A stretch of 64,000 nucleotides of DNA from Chloranthus sessilifolius (GCA_021018995.1 CM037598.1:63816671-63880670), one strand, 5' to 3'. Positions 1 through 11,830 are shown, numbered from the stretch's first letter. A program made the numbers and translations. Notes: generated by a model from the letters alone, not told the origin.

Positions 1-1
1 A

Positions 2-1053
2 TGTCCCCATCATCAAATCCCTGAATGGCAACTTGTTCAAAGTTTCTATCAGGGAATTGACCCTAAGAGCAGAGACATGGTTGATGCCTCTTGTGGTGGT
101 ACTTACCTCCACAAAACTGCTGATGAGGCTTGGGAGCTATTTGATATCATCAGTGAAAACTCCATGCAAAGGGAGACATTATCAAGGGAATTTGAAACCC
201 CTAGAATGGTAAGAGAAAATACCATGAGAGGAAAAATGTATGAGGTGAGTGGATACAATGATTTGGAGAGGAAAGTGGGCAGCCTGACCCAAAAATTTGA
301 TAAGCTCATGGCAGCAATGCAGTCACCCATGGCTGCTAAAGTAGAGGAGGCATGTGTGATATGCCAGCCCTCCACTCACTCCCTTGAGGAATGCCCTTCA
401 GCTGTCCAATTTTTAGATCTTATGATGGAACATGTGGCTGCTACTCAGTCTTATTGACAATAGCCTACTCCTGATTACCATTGGAGAAACTACCCCAACT
501 TGAGGTGGAGACAAGATACCTTTCCAAACCAGCAGCAGCAGCAGTCTCAGCAATCCATGCCTTACAGGAATGCCCAGCCATACCAACAGAATTATTTTTC
601 AAGGCCCAATACCAGCAGCCAATAGCCCAGCCAACAGCTCAGCCTGTGCATCAAAGTGCACCAGCCTCAACACCCTCTAGATCCCTCTCATTTGAAGAGC
701 AAGTTCTGACTTCACTGCAGAATTTAGGCTCTTTATCAGAAACTATCAACTCTCATAGCCAGAGTATTAAAAAGATAGAGGACCACCTTGGTCAGTTGTC
801 TAATACTTTGACTATGAGAGAGGAGGGACGACTGCCAAGTCAGCCCATGAATAACCCAAGAGGGCAGTACATGGCGGGTGAGACTTCTTCCCACGAAGAA
901 GTAAAATCTGTCACCACCTTGAGGAGTGGGAAGTTTGTTGATAACTAAGTTGGTATTGAGCCTGTTGAGCCTGTTAAGCCTGATGAGTTAAGTGCAGAAA
1001 ATGAAGGAACAACTAATAAAAATATGCAGCAGGAGCAGCATGAAAAAAAATAA
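2..1053 (+). pseudogene. gag: Athila-1 gag, 3' part, broken
   Basis: This encodes the C-terminal half of an Athila-type capsid/nucleocapsid polyprotein, which would package element RNA in the cytoplasm. Frame 2 covers the start of the window to about base 640, then the homology continues in frame 1, so there is a frameshift near 640. A CCHC knuckle is readable (C-x2-C-x4-H-x4-C, beginning CVICQ near 355). A glutamine-rich stretch follows. The later part (FEEQVLTSLQNLGSL, about 690-735) matches Athila-2 gag closely. In-frame stops include 455-457 and 946-948. The stop at 946 lies where Athila-2 has glutamine. Confidence 0.85.
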
Positions 1054-1862
1054 GGGGGGTGATGTGCCCCAACAGAAATTTGAAAATAAAAATAAAGAAA
1101 AATCTGATAAACTTGCTAAGGCTGCAAATGGAAGGTCAGTTCCCCATTTGCCATTTCCCAATGCGTTGAAAGTAGCTTCTCCTTTTGACAAGGGGAATGC
1201 TAAGGTTGAGGAGATGATGGAAATTTTAAAATAAGTAAAGATCAACTTGCCTTTACTTGATGTCATCAAGCATGTTCTAGCCGATGTAAAATTTTTGAAA
1301 GAATTGTGCGCCCACAAATGACAGACTAGGATACACTTATCCAAGAAGGTTTTTTGTGCTGAGAAAGTGAACCAAGTGCTGTCTATTGTAACTCCAACCA
1401 AGCTTTAAGACCCTAGAATTCCCACAATCCCCTGCATCATTGGGGATCATACCAATGAGAAGGCCTTATTAGATCTGGGAGCTAGTGTAAACTTAGTTCC
1501 ATATTCTGTTTATGAGAAGTTAGGATTGGGAGAATTGAAGCCGACACATGTGGTGCTATAGTTAGCCGACAGATCTGAAAGGAGGCCTGTGGGAATGATA
1601 GAGGATGTTTTAGTTGGAGTTGGCAAATTTTTCTATCCAGCAAATTTTTTGGTGCTTGACATGGAGCCAAGCAAGTGCACAACCTCTATTCTTGTGATTT
1701 TTAGCAGGCCTTTCATGGCTACTGCCAATGCTTGTATTCAGTATAGATCAGGAGTAATGGAGGTGTCTTTTGGCAACATGAAGGTTAAACTGAATGTTTA
1801 CCATGCATCCAATCAGCCTCACTTGAATGGTGAGGATTGTTTTTCAATTGATATATTGGATG
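1054..1862 (+). pseudogene. Athila-1 protease region, broken
   Basis: This is the Athila aspartic protease, which would cleave the Gag-Pol polyprotein. The active-site segment ALLDLGASVNL lies near 1468-1500 and is followed by the conserved block RSERRPVGM and a GVMEVSFGNMKV block. The region aligns end to end with 62548-63310 of Athila-2. In-frame stops at 1232, 1406 and 1559 interrupt frame 2. The first two stand at positions where Athila-2 keeps glutamine. The reading frame runs without shift into an integrase tail at about 1863, so reverse transcriptase, RNase H and the integrase core are missing. Confidence 0.85.
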
Positions 1863-2194
1863 AGCTGAGAGTGGAGGCACACTCAAATGCTAGGATCTAC
1901 AAGGAGAGGATCAAGGCTTTCCATGACAAACATCTGTTGAAGAAGGAGTTCACAGCTAGCAACAAGGTATGGCTGTGCAATTCTATGCTAAAGTTTTTTT
2001 CTAGAATACTGAGACCTAGATGGGAGGGACCTTACCTAGTTGAGCACGTATCCCCATCTAAAGATGTTGAAATCAAGGACCCAACAGATGGTAGGACCAT
2101 GAAAATGGATGGTCAGAGGCTCAAACTTGCTGTTCAAAATGTGGTAGAACCAGTAATGATCACCCACTATCATGAACCTCCAAAGCATGTCTAA
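1863..2194 (+). pseudogene. Athila-1 integrase C-terminal tail fused to protease
   Basis: The translation contains ARIYKERIKAFHDKHLL and, further on, LRPRWEGPYLVEHV, then an end at 2194. This matches the usual C-terminal, non-catalytic DNA-binding part of Athila integrases. No HHCC zinc finger or D-D-E core precedes it. The upstream residues are protease, in the same open frame, so an internal deletion of several kilobases joined the two parts. Such a protein could not integrate DNA. The tail is probably under no constraint now. Confidence 0.8.
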
Positions 2195-2402
2195 GTTTCA
2201 ACAATGTACATTATGTATACTAGTTTCTGTTTTTGGTTATTTTTGTTGTTGTTTCAGTCTTTGATTCATTTTTGTTTGGCATTGTATATGAATTTTGCCA
2301 TGTTTGTTTAATGTCTCATGTAGGATAATAAGTCAAATTTACAAAGTAGACAGAGCTGGAGTGTCAAAGTCATTGGGAAATGAACTAGGGACTGAGTATA
2401 AT
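2195..2402 (+). other. Non-coding spacer after integrase, Athila-1
   Basis: T-rich sequence with no supported ORF separates the integrase stop from the motif array. It contains stretches of TTTTTGTTTGG type. Nothing else recognisable is seen. Confidence 0.5.
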
Positions 2403-2860
2403 TCTGATTAAACTGAAATAGAACCTGTCGATAGGTCTTATGAACATCTCGATAGGTTCTGAGAATGCCTAGTTACTTTTCGACATGATCTGGCAGCCGT
2501 TGAAATGTGCGAATTAATTCTTGATAGGTTTTGAAGGAGTTTGGTTGAGTTCTCGATAGGTTCAGGGTCAGGGTACCTATCAAGAGGATCTTTTAACCTC
2601 TCGAAGTGTTTTTCTGGAGCTTGGAACCTGTCGAGAGGATTTTTATACTGAGCTCAAAATGGCCGTCGAGAGGTTCTCTAAACCTCTCGAAAAGAACCTC
2701 TTTGTACCCTTGGAACCTATCAACAAGTTGAATTGAACCCCTCACCCGAATTAGTTACCTTTTGCTCTTCGACAGGTTGTTCCTACCTGTTGACACCTTG
2801 CCCCAATCCTGTCGAAACTCGTTTTCCTTGGTTTTAAACCTAGCGACATCTCCATTTGTG
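2403..2860. repeat. Palindromic motif array upstream of ORF3, Athila-1 (AACCTCTCGAGAGGTT type)
   Basis: More than a dozen imperfect copies of a 16-bp palindrome with a TCGA core occur in both orientations, for example CTGTCGATAGG, CTCGATAGGTT, CTGTCGAGAGG and AACCTCTCGA. Spacing is irregular, about 20-60 bp, so this is a dispersed array, not a satellite. The same motif family fills the U3 part of the 3' LTR (8910-9470) and the LTRs of element L. The array lies about 335 bp upstream of the ORF3 start. Its position suggests a regulatory role for ORF3, which is inference. Confidence 0.75.
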
Positions 2861-3194
2861 CCATTCGACAGCTTCTCTCTGAGTTTTAATTCTTCTCTCG
2901 CAATTTTTCCATTTTCCTTTTTCTTCCTCCACCTCCCTGGTTGCTACTGTATACACCGGGGCATTGGTCTGATTGCTTCAATTCATCACGAGCTACATTT
3001 TGCACCTGGTCTGAGCAGGTTTGGTTCTGTGCACGTCGAACGCTGAAAACCCTAGGTTTTCGTTAGTAAGCCTCTCTTCAGCTCCATTCTGTGATTTCAA
3101 GTTTGGCACTTTAATTTCTAGTCTGTGTCGGTAATTTGTGTAATCAAAGAAGTTGTGTGGTGATTGGAATTAAGTTGAGAAGATTGAGTAACCA
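2861..3194 (+). other. Leader region before ORF3 of Athila-1
   Basis: Pyrimidine-rich DNA (2880-2940) lies directly before the ORF3 ATG at 3195. It could hold a promoter or splice acceptor for ORF3, but I see no clear TATA box. The short open frame across 2762-3046 begins inside the motif array and has no family resemblance. Confidence 0.3.
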
Positions 3195-5924
3195 ATGGCT
3201 GATCAAGAGGATCTCTTGGCTAATCTTTTTAAAGCACCCTCCAAATCTGCCACCAAAGCTACTAGGAAATCTAGTAGGCTATCTGAAAAGCCTAAGGAAA
3301 CCCCACCTGTAAAAAGGAAACTTGCCATGGATGAAGCTGAGAAAATTGTCAAATGTAAGAAGGCCAAGAAGGATAAGAGGGCCCAAATCATTGAAGAAAT
3401 TGTTGAGGAGGCCCCTGCGACAGTACTTGCCTCCGAGCCAGAAATTCCTGATCCTAAGGCCAATGCCCACTTGTCCACCCCCAATGAGTTTGTTGATGCA
3501 TTAGGCCCAATCCCAGAAACAATTGTAGATACCCCTTATTTTTCTAAAGAGGGTGATTGTAAGGCCACAATGGTCTTTTTGGTCCAAGCAGATCTGACAC
3601 CATTGATGGCCCCATTGAATGAAAAGTCTTACCCCAGGCTTGTCAAGCTGTGGTATTAGAACCTGAGGAAGAGGACCAAGCAAGGTTCCATTGAGCCTTG
3701 TCTTGCGATTTTGATTGATCACCAGGAGCTACTAGTGGACTACAGAGATATTGGATTGACTTTGGGAGTCCCATCAGTTTTTGATCCAATTTATGGGTTA
3801 GGTGCACCTGAGAGTATGCCTTTTAAAACTATGGTCAGGCACCTAACTCAGGGCATTGTGGGGTCTGGGGACTCAATCATGAGAACAGATTTACCCCCCA
3901 GCATGCATTTCTTTGATCCCATTCCGAGAAAGAACATCTATGTCAGTGGCCATCAATAGGAGACGAGAACACCAATAGTGGATGCCCTATATTTTTTCTC
4001 GAAGGGCCAATTTATTAATACTGCCTGGCTAGTGTTTGAAGCAATGGTGGATGTGAAATGTAGGAAAGATCAAGCCCTACTACGGCTCCCCTACAGCAGG
4101 CTCATCATTGCCTTGCTCAAGAGGGGGGATTTGTGTTTAAGCAAAAACGAGGAGGTGGAGATTATGAAGCCCATAATGTTTGGAAAGAGGGCCTAGTCTA
4201 CCAATAGGACTCTCATTGGGAAGAGCAAGAGCAAATATGTGGAGAGTCCTGAAAGGGAGGCACCTCCAGTCACTAGCTCTGCAGTTGCTCCTTTGATTCC
4301 CTCAGCACCTCCAGTCACCCCTTCCATGACATTTATGTATGTGCCTTTGCCGGATATCCCTAGCTTTTTCATTCCATCTGCCCCTCTACCATCCATCTCA
4401 GTTTCCTTACCTTCCATTCCAGTTTCTATTCCCTTGCAGCTCAGCCACCCTTTCCACCATCACCACATCCACACCTTTATCGGCCCCATTCACCATTGAC
4501 CCTATCCTTACCTTGCCTTCACCCATCATTCCATTTAGCCTTTCCATATCACCCACTCAACCTTTGAGCCCTCCATCAGCTCCATCAACTGGCCTAACCA
4601 CTTCTTCCCCTCCTTCCATTCCTTTTGACATTGACCCCACCTTTTCCCTCTCCCCTCCACGCACCCAAGATCAGTTGACTAGTGAGGGGTATTCATCTCT
4701 GATGCAATCCATTGTGGATGATATTGGACATGAATATGGTCCACTACCTGATTCTCCACAGCCGACCCATTTCCAGCCTACATACACCACATCTTTTGAA
4801 CATGCCCACACCTCACCATTTCAAACCATACCACCCATCCACTCCCCAACCCCTATCATACCTGACCCATTTCCCCAAATACTCAACCTCTTACTATCCT
4901 TACAAGCATAGGTTATGGCCAACAACCAAGCCCAATCATCCATTGAGGCCAACCTTCAATCCATTACCCCCACCCTCCTCAATCAAGCCACCATTCATAA
5001 TGACCTCCAAGCTATCCAAGCAACATTGACCAACCTAAACCAACCATCTCAGCAGCCACCCACCCCTCCCCCTTCACCCTAACCTTTAGCTGCAACCTCC
5101 TCTGTTGCCTTACCCATTGACCCTCATCCAGTACTTTCCCCACCTACATTTGTCGATGCCTCCACGAATGTGGATGACTTAATCCCCACCTCCTCACATC
5201 CAACCAAAAATGACCTTGTACCTGAACCTGTCCTTGAAGTCCATCATCCTTTCTCTTCAATCTCTACCCAACCCATGCTGCCCTCCCTTCCTTCCTCCCC
5301 TGCTGAGCTGCCTCTAGTTCCTGCCTCCTTTTACATACCTCGTTAGACCACCCTCCTGTATACCATGAGGAACAATGCCTACCTCAAGTGGGATGTCATT
5401 CGAGCCATGACTGACCTCGACAACGCAGTCAAGAGGCCCTTTAAAGCCAAGATCAACCAAATGGAGGTTGACCATAACTATGAGCTGATGCGAATCTCTA
5501 AGGGTTGACAACATATTTTACTGCAATATCAAGCTAAAAAGCTTATTGTAGCCTCGGAGAAATCATGAGCTGATGGTTTAGAGAAGAGGTTGGAAAATGC
5601 CAAGCCTTGAACAAGGCTACGAAGGAATTGTATGACACTCAAGTTGCACTGTCTAACAAGAAGATTGAAATCCTTGAACGAAAAATTACTATCTTGACTG
5701 TCAGACAGGCTGCCCAAGCTGCTTAGCATACCTCAATTGAGGAGAGGGAGATAGCTACCTAGTCTGAAGTGGTTGCTACCAAAATAGTGAGTATCAAAGT
5801 TGGTGCTTCAAGCGCTGATAAGAAGAAAAAGAGGGCACAAATCAATGAAGATTATGCTGAAATTACGAAGAAGCATGGCTGAGAGCCAGTTACTTTATCC
5901 AACTCTGACACTGAGTCTGATTAG
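3195..5924 (+). pseudogene. Athila-1 ORF3 (env-position protein, plant transposon-like domain), broken
   Basis: This long third ORF sits between integrase and the 3' LTR. The N-terminus from ATG 3195 is lysine-rich (KRKLAMDEAEK, KCKKAKKDKRA) and looks like a nuclear localisation signal. A core follows with YPRLVKLWY, MVRHLTQGIVGSGDSI, MHFFDPIPRKN and LPYSRLIIALLKR. Next comes a very proline/serine/threonine-rich linker (about 4240-5340), then a heptad-like tail (DTQVALSNKKIEILERKITIL, about 5632-5694) ending at TAG 5922. Stops at 3657, 3957 and 4194 and a frame change near 4440 break it. The core aligns with ORF3 of Tekay elements A and B. It resembles the domain called putative plant transposon protein in plant annotations, from memory. 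Function unknown. Confidence 0.7.
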
Positions 5925-6129
5925 GTGTACATTTCTTAGAATGTGTGTTTCTGTCGTCTTGTGTCTTAGGTGGTTTGTCTCTAGGTACTTGACATTGTGC
6001 TTTTCATATTTTTTTCAATTTGATGTGACTCACTATTCCTTATCTTGCACACTGTTTATATCATAGTTGCTCATGTGCTTGTTTTGCTCACACAGATCTT
6101 GTGCACTCTGAAGCCTTACCAATTACTAT
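5925..6129 (+). other. T-rich 3' flank of ORF3, Athila-1
   Basis: T-rich, non-coding. It joins ORF3 to the nested LTR fragment. The left junction of that fragment was not located exactly. Confidence 0.4.
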
Positions 6130-8141
6130 GTGAGCGCAGGAGCATATTTGCGTGAGTACTCAACGAGAGAGAGCTTTTGAAGCTCTACTATGCAAGAAAT
6201 CCAGGCGCCCCATATCATCTTTGCGATAGCCTTGTAGCACAAAGGAACTGCGCGATTAAATGAAGACTCATTGCACGAGTGAGCACTTCCCACCAGCTAA
6301 AGGCTACTCCGTGAAGGCTCTACAACTGTGTGAATGAATGAATGCATATGCCAGCCCCACGAAGCACGGGCTCCCCACTTCTCAAATTTAACTCAAGGAC
6401 TTTTTGGGAATTTATGGATTTCGATGCACATATCCCAAGGCATTTAAGGGTCGTAATAGTGCCACGTCTGCTAGAAAAATTAGGATTAATCTCTTCAGAG
6501 CCAAGGCCTTATGGACAGAGTATATAAGTTATACTTGGAGTGTAGTTTTAAGAATCAATCCTTCTTTCTTCCTCTGTCGGCTGAGAGCTCCAGCGGGCTA
6601 GGGTTAGGGTTTGATCACCTCTTTTTCTCATTTTTCTTCTCTCTTAGCCCAGCACTTGCCGGCTAATCCCTTTGTAAGTAGCTAGGTTTAGTTTATTTTA
6701 GTTTTGTAATAAGTTTTGTATACATTGGGATTTTCGATGAGCAATTGTGTACAGGCTACAGCCTGGAGGCAGTTCATTATAAGGTTTGCTTTTATTAATG
6801 GATTGTTGTTTTAATGACTAATTGAATCTAAAGATCTTATGGTTTCCTTAGATGTCTATAGGATCTATGTATTTGGGACGAGCCCATTCAGTTTCTAGTA
6901 GATCTATTATTTATCATCTGATTTCCTTTAGTTCGATAGCCCCATGGAAAGTAATACTGGATCTGTAGTGAGATCTGGGGAGCTCGGAGGCCTGTGGACC
7001 ATGGTGGTTGCAGTAGATTACATGTTCTTTATCAGATCTCTGTGGTGTGGACACACTAATGGCAAACCCTGTGACCATTTGAGTGGATAGAGTATAACCC
7101 TAAGGTGGTGTCCAGCCACATGTTTGAGAAGGATTCTTCTCCCCTGCACATGAGCTTCTAGAGTCTTGTGAGGAGGTTTGTACAAGAATTAGCTCCCCTC
7201 TGTTTTACCTAACCGATATTAGATGTTAGATCTGATTTCTTTGTAGTAATTACAACTTGAGACTGAGTCATTGCAGGCTTTTTGTAGTAATGACTAGCTG
7301 AATCTAGAGCCTTATTCGTCCTGTTGCATGGTCCTTTTTGTGGGCACCGTGAGCCGTTGGCCTCGGCAACGTACTTAGGATCTTATGGGTTGGAATACCT
7401 AGGAATGTCAGCCAGATCTATGCGTAGATCTGGGGAGCTCGTAGAACTGGCATTACATAGCGCTGCAATAGTATTCATGGTTGGATCTGGTCCAGTGGTT
7501 TGGGAAATGATCAGTCCACTCCTTTGGATTAGTTTAGCAACTTCTGGCTTGGTCAATGGGATTTGACAGACTCTGTAGGATAGGTTGTGGCCATTTGAGT
7601 GGACAGCCTATAGCCTTAAGAGCGGCCCACCCCAAATGGCATAGGTTAAGTTGGATATTTCTACCATGTTGAGACTTTTAATAGCATCTCTGCAAGGACC
7701 ACTGCAGAGACAGACTAAATCTGAGTTACATTACTATTTTAATTCTAAACTTAACCTGCTTACTACTCATAATTTTTATATTTTACACACTCCATCAGCA
7801 TCTTCTCTTTAACCCTTTCTTTAGGATAGGGCTACATTTTATTTCTCTTTTTTTAGGATAAATTTAGTATAGTTGTGACACCCAACTCCCTTTCTTTAGG
7901 ATTGTCAGATCTGAAGGCCTACTATTAAAGCCCATTTTGAGTTCTAGATCAACTTCTCTATCGGACAAACTCTTACTTATCAAAACTTGCTACAATGGGA
8001 CCTGCATCTTGCAGGTCTAGGATGTTTTAGGAATGCTGTTTTCACCATATCTTTATCCTCTGTTTCACTTTGTTGTTAATTTTCTTCCAACACATAATAA
8101 ATCAACAGTAAATCTTCCACCACCTAAAAGTCCAAACAACA
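6130..8141 (+). mobile_element. Nested Athila-type LTR fragment
   Basis: From about 6415 the sequence follows the Athila-2 LTR (58980-60492): a GGCATTTAAGGGTCGTAATAG-like block, a TATA box at 6521-6528, a CCAGCACTTGCCGGCTA block and the terminal block CTTGCAGGTCTAGGATG near 8009. It ends near 8141 with CAAACAACA, resembling the Athila-2 LTR end. It lies between ORF3 and the Athila 3' untranslated region, so it is probably a second LTR inserted into Athila-1. No target duplication was found and the 5' edge is uncertain. Confidence 0.6.
6521..6528 (+). promoter_or_regulatory. TATA box of nested LTR fragment
   Basis: TATATAAG, in the same position relative to the downstream blocks as the TATA box of the Athila-2 LTR (59104-59110). 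Confidence 0.5.
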
Positions 8142-8613
8142 AGCAGCCCTGTAAGATTTGGATCTGAAATTATGTTTGATGGGGGTAATATCCAAAACAA
8201 AATTCTCAATTGAAAGGTAAGCTTAGCATTATTTTCATATAAATTGCCTTGACATGAGCTGATGGACTGTGTAGGAACTATAGCAGAATTTTAGTTTTTG
8301 AACTGCTATATTTTTGCTGAGAATCATCTAAAATTGAATGGGTAAGGTGTGGAATGAATTTTATGTTGCTTAAATTTTTATTTTAACATGTTGCACTGAT
8401 ATTAACTGAGTCATTGGAGAAGTTTATGGGTAACTTCACTGAAAACCCTCAGGAGACTTCACTCCTCCACTAGGGATCACCTAGGGGTTTAAAAGGCTTG
8501 ATGCATATGCTAAATGCATTTGTGTTCCCTACAAAAGTGGCATTTTTCATTTTTAATAATTATTTTTACTTTCTCCTTTGCTCAGGGACTAGCAAAGCTC
8601 AGATTTGGGGGTG
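8142..8613 (+). other. Athila-1 3' untranslated region and polypurine tract
   Basis: This non-coding segment is homologous to the PPT-proximal internal end of element L (22983-23450 read on the minus strand). Shared blocks include CTTGACATGA and the LTR-proximal AGCAAAG. It ends in the purine tract AGATTTGGGGGTG (8601-8613), which would prime plus-strand synthesis and abuts the LTR. Confidence 0.75.
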
Positions 8614-10791
8614 TGTTAAGCAGTGAAAAATATCATTTTTCACCTCCTAACCTGACCTTTGTTGGACCCTTGAGCTGACTAATAATGTGTTTTGAGTATA
8701 TTTTATAGTTAAAGCAATAAATGGTAAGCTTAGTACAGATATTCACTTAAAAGAGCCCAAGAAACAATGTACTACCCAACTGGAAATGCCTAAGACCAAG
8801 TCCAGCTGCAAGGAATAAAAATTGAACCTACTAAGAGGCTAATGAGTGTTGAAGAAATGAAGAATAGCACACCCAAGATGTGTGCCAGCTGTGGAAGCAC
8901 AAGGCAGAACCTATCGAGGGGTTAAATCTAGCTGTCGAGAGGTTCTGATGCTCGAAAGCCAAGTTACCGAGAGGTGCCATTAAGTTGTCGTGAGGATCTG
9001 GAAGTTTGGCTCAAGCTGTTGAGAGGTAATGAGTTAGAATTGTGAACATCTCGAGAGGATACCTGGAGATGCAGGGGAAGTCGAGAGGCTCTAGTTACAT
9101 CTCGAGAGGTTGAAGTTGAACCTGTCGAGAAGTTCAAAACAACTTGTCAACAACTCACCTGAAGCTAAACGACGCTCATCCTCGTGAGGCTCAGGCAACC
9201 TGTTGAAAGCTCAAACAGGAACTTCACAAGATGTCGATAGGATTTTCTATAACCTGTCGACAGGATGAATGCAGAACTAGATAGCAGGATTAATTTCGTA
9301 TCCAATCCTATCGAGAGATACTCCCAGCCCTGTCGAGATGCTGCCAAACTTGTCGATTAGTTACTTTAATCTTGTCGAGAAGTCTCTGAAGCTGTCGAAA
9401 ACAAATGCAACCTGTCGATGTAAATATAAGGCAAACAGAGAACCTGACGAGAGGTTCCCTGAACCTCTCGATAACCTAACTGGCAACTTCTCAACTTTCT
9501 TTCCTCAGTAACTGCCAATTCCAGAGTTTTGTGCATGAGTTCCAAAGCACATCAGTGACCCCTAGGGGTATTTTTGACACATAGCGGGGCACGAATGGAA
9601 ACCCTAACTACTTCATGTGTATTTTCCGATTGAGAGCCAACGGGAGGGGAGCTTCTAGAAGAGAAATCAGCCACATCAGCATAACATAATTATTCCCTTA
9701 CACTCTGATTGGCTGAAACAAATCTGAGGACAGAGGAGGAGAGTATAAAAGCTTGAAGAAAATATAGAACAACAATGCAGAATTCGAGAGAACTAGAGCC
9801 TAATTCCAGATCCATCTTCTCCAAAATCCCTCTCTCTTCCTTCTTCTCCCATTCTCTCTTTAGGCAATCATGAGTGGCTAAACTCTTTTGAGCAGTAAGG
9901 GTGAGATTGATCTGTAATTTGGGGAAGTTGAGAGCATTATTGTGGGTCAACTATTGCACTTACTACAAATCTGAGAGCATCTCATTGTACCTTGTGTTTA
10001 ATTCCAGGAATTGCTGATTTTATTGCTTAATTAGATCTATAGTTCATCTTGTTTCACTTGATTCTCAATCAGATTTGTGTAGATGGGACCAGCCCACCCA
10101 CTTAACTGGTAGATCTTTTTAATACCATTTGATCTTCCTAGATCTGATAGACCTGTGGCTGCTTGTGCTTGTGGCCTAGCATCCACATCATTTGTAGTGC
10201 TTACCAGTTCTAATGGAGGCCTTAGAAAGGAGGGACTCTATTGGATGATCTGTGACCATTGAAGTGGACAGATCATAGCCTTAAGAGCAGTCTAATTCTC
10301 TAGTTTAGATCAGATTCTTCTTCCCTGCAGCTGTGCTTATAGCCAGATGAGGGATTGCTGCACATTGAACCCTTATAATGTTATCAAATCACCCAAGTAG
10401 CAGTGAGATCAAATCCCGAGCTGCTCTTCTTCATTTTTCTGTTTTCTTTTCATTTGCAAGATCTGAACTCTTTGGTTAATCTCAATTTATTTCTGCAATT
10501 AGTTATATTTTGTTTCTGTAGTTTAGCTTAAAGTGACAACCCCTTAAAACCTCTCCTCTTCCTTTTGCTATTTTTGTTTAGAGTAGTATAAGGTAGGGTG
10601 CCAGATCTGTCTTGGATCAGGAGATTTCTCATCCTTTAGAACACATTTCCCTATGGACATACCCTTACTTACCTATCAAAACTTGCTGCAATAGCCCTGA
10701 TTCTTGCAGGACCACCTGCTTGCCTTAAGACCATTTTTACTATAGTTAAATGTTTTAACCCCTTAATGATTGTGAGGCAGGCAGGCCAACA
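8614..10791 (+). mobile_element. Athila-1 3' LTR
   Basis: It begins TGTTAAGCAG directly after the polypurine tract and ends CCAACA at 10791, about 2.2 kb. Its start is alignable with the Athila-2 LTR start (57974), and its end block with CTTGCAGG is shared with the other Athila LTRs here. A motif array fills the first half. The 5' LTR partner lies outside the window, so age cannot be judged. Confidence 0.75.
8910..9470. repeat. Palindromic motif array in Athila-1 LTR (CTCGAGAGGTT type)
   Basis: Around twenty imperfect copies of (C)TGTCGAGAGGTT/AACCTCTCGA occur at irregular spacing and in both orientations, for example CATCTCGAGAGG, CTGTCGACAGG and CCTCTCGATAACC. The consensus is the same as in the array before ORF3 (2403-2860). 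Confidence 0.75.
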
Positions 10792-10990
10792 GTGGTGTAT
10801 CGGCTTAATGCCTAATCCCGTGTAACCAATTATTTGGGTGTGTGAGCCCCACACCGAACCAAAAGATTATGTGCATAATAGCTAAAAATTTATTTTGGTG
10901 TATCAGTTCCACATCGAAACAAGTCCTGTGGATAAGACTTAACACCCAAATGGGTGTATGTGTTTAATAAGGGAACCAGCCCCTTTAACT

Positions 10991-10997
10991 TATAAAA
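10991..10997 (+). promoter_or_regulatory. TATA box of LTR-C
   Basis: TATAAAA follows a CCCCTTTAACT stretch. A (GA)n run at about 11058-11078 lies 60-80 bp downstream, in the expected early leader. Confidence 0.5.
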
Positions 10998-11454
10998 GGC
11001 AAGGCTTCCTTTGTAAGCCATTACTCGTTTGCAAACTTAGAGGGATTGGGTTTCTAGAGAGAGAGAGAGAGAGAGAGCTTTGAGAAAAGAGAGAAGAGAA
11101 TGAAAGGAAGGGAACCTAGATGTTTTCTCCCAACCTTCATTTGTGAGCCAACCGCTTGATCGAACCATACACGATAGATAGAGTGATGAGTGTTGTGTGT
11201 TTAAGGGGGGATTCATTGTAGGCTTTGTTTCGATTCAATCGCGAGAGGAATCCATGAATTTCTCTCTGAAACCCCCCGTAGCCACGATTCATGGAAAAGC
11301 GTGTGATCGACCAAATAAAGGTTTGCAAGATGTGTTAAATTTATGATGAGTGATTGTGTTAAGCTTTAGTAACAAGGTGATTTAAATTATGATTAATAGG
11401 ATTCAAATTTGAAGGAAAATGAGTTTGGGATGAAGATACCAGAGATTCTAAAAA

Positions 11455-11830
11455 ATCTGTCAAAACTGATCGAAATAAGTATCTGATCGATCAATTTTGA
11501 TCGAACAAATGTGTGAAGGTATCTGGTGAAACCGATCAATCGAAAGGAAATATGAATGATCAATTTTGGGAAATCATTGATCGATTTTGGAGGCCGATCG
11601 ATTGGTTTGTGCACTGATCGATAGGATTGTAAAATTGAGTGTGTTAGGAGTTAATGGAGAAACCGACCGATCAAAATGAATTTTAATCGATCGATTTGGA
11701 ATTCGATCTATTGATGCATTGATTTGAGAATCGATCGATCGGTTTGTGACTTGAGAAACATGTGGATTTCCTATGGAAACCGATCGATTGAAATGGATTT
11801 TGGTCGATCGATTAGGACATATGCTGAGAT
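11455..11830. repeat. Motif array in LTR-C (AATCGATCGATTT type)
   Basis: Repeated GATCGATCG-containing motifs occur, such as TTGATCGATTTTGG, CCGATCGATTGG and AATCGATCGATCGG, about ten or more copies, downstream of the LTR TATA box. It is related to, but different from, the motifs of A, B and D. Confidence 0.65.

Larger units (their letters stand above)
1..10791 (+). mobile_element. Athila-1: decayed Athila-type Ty3/gypsy element, 5' end outside window
   Basis: The order seen is gag remnant, protease, integrase C-terminal tail, spacer with a motif array, ORF3, nested LTR fragment, 3' untranslated region, polypurine tract and 3' LTR. The Athila assignment rests on the gag (TADEAWEL motif, one CCHC knuckle), a protease with DLGASVN in place of the usual D-S/T-G, and an LTR framework shared with Athila-2 at 57974. 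All coding parts carry stops and frameshifts, so this copy is dead. The 5' LTR and start of gag lie before the window. The right end is set by an LTR terminus ending CAACA at 10791. Confidence 0.85.
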
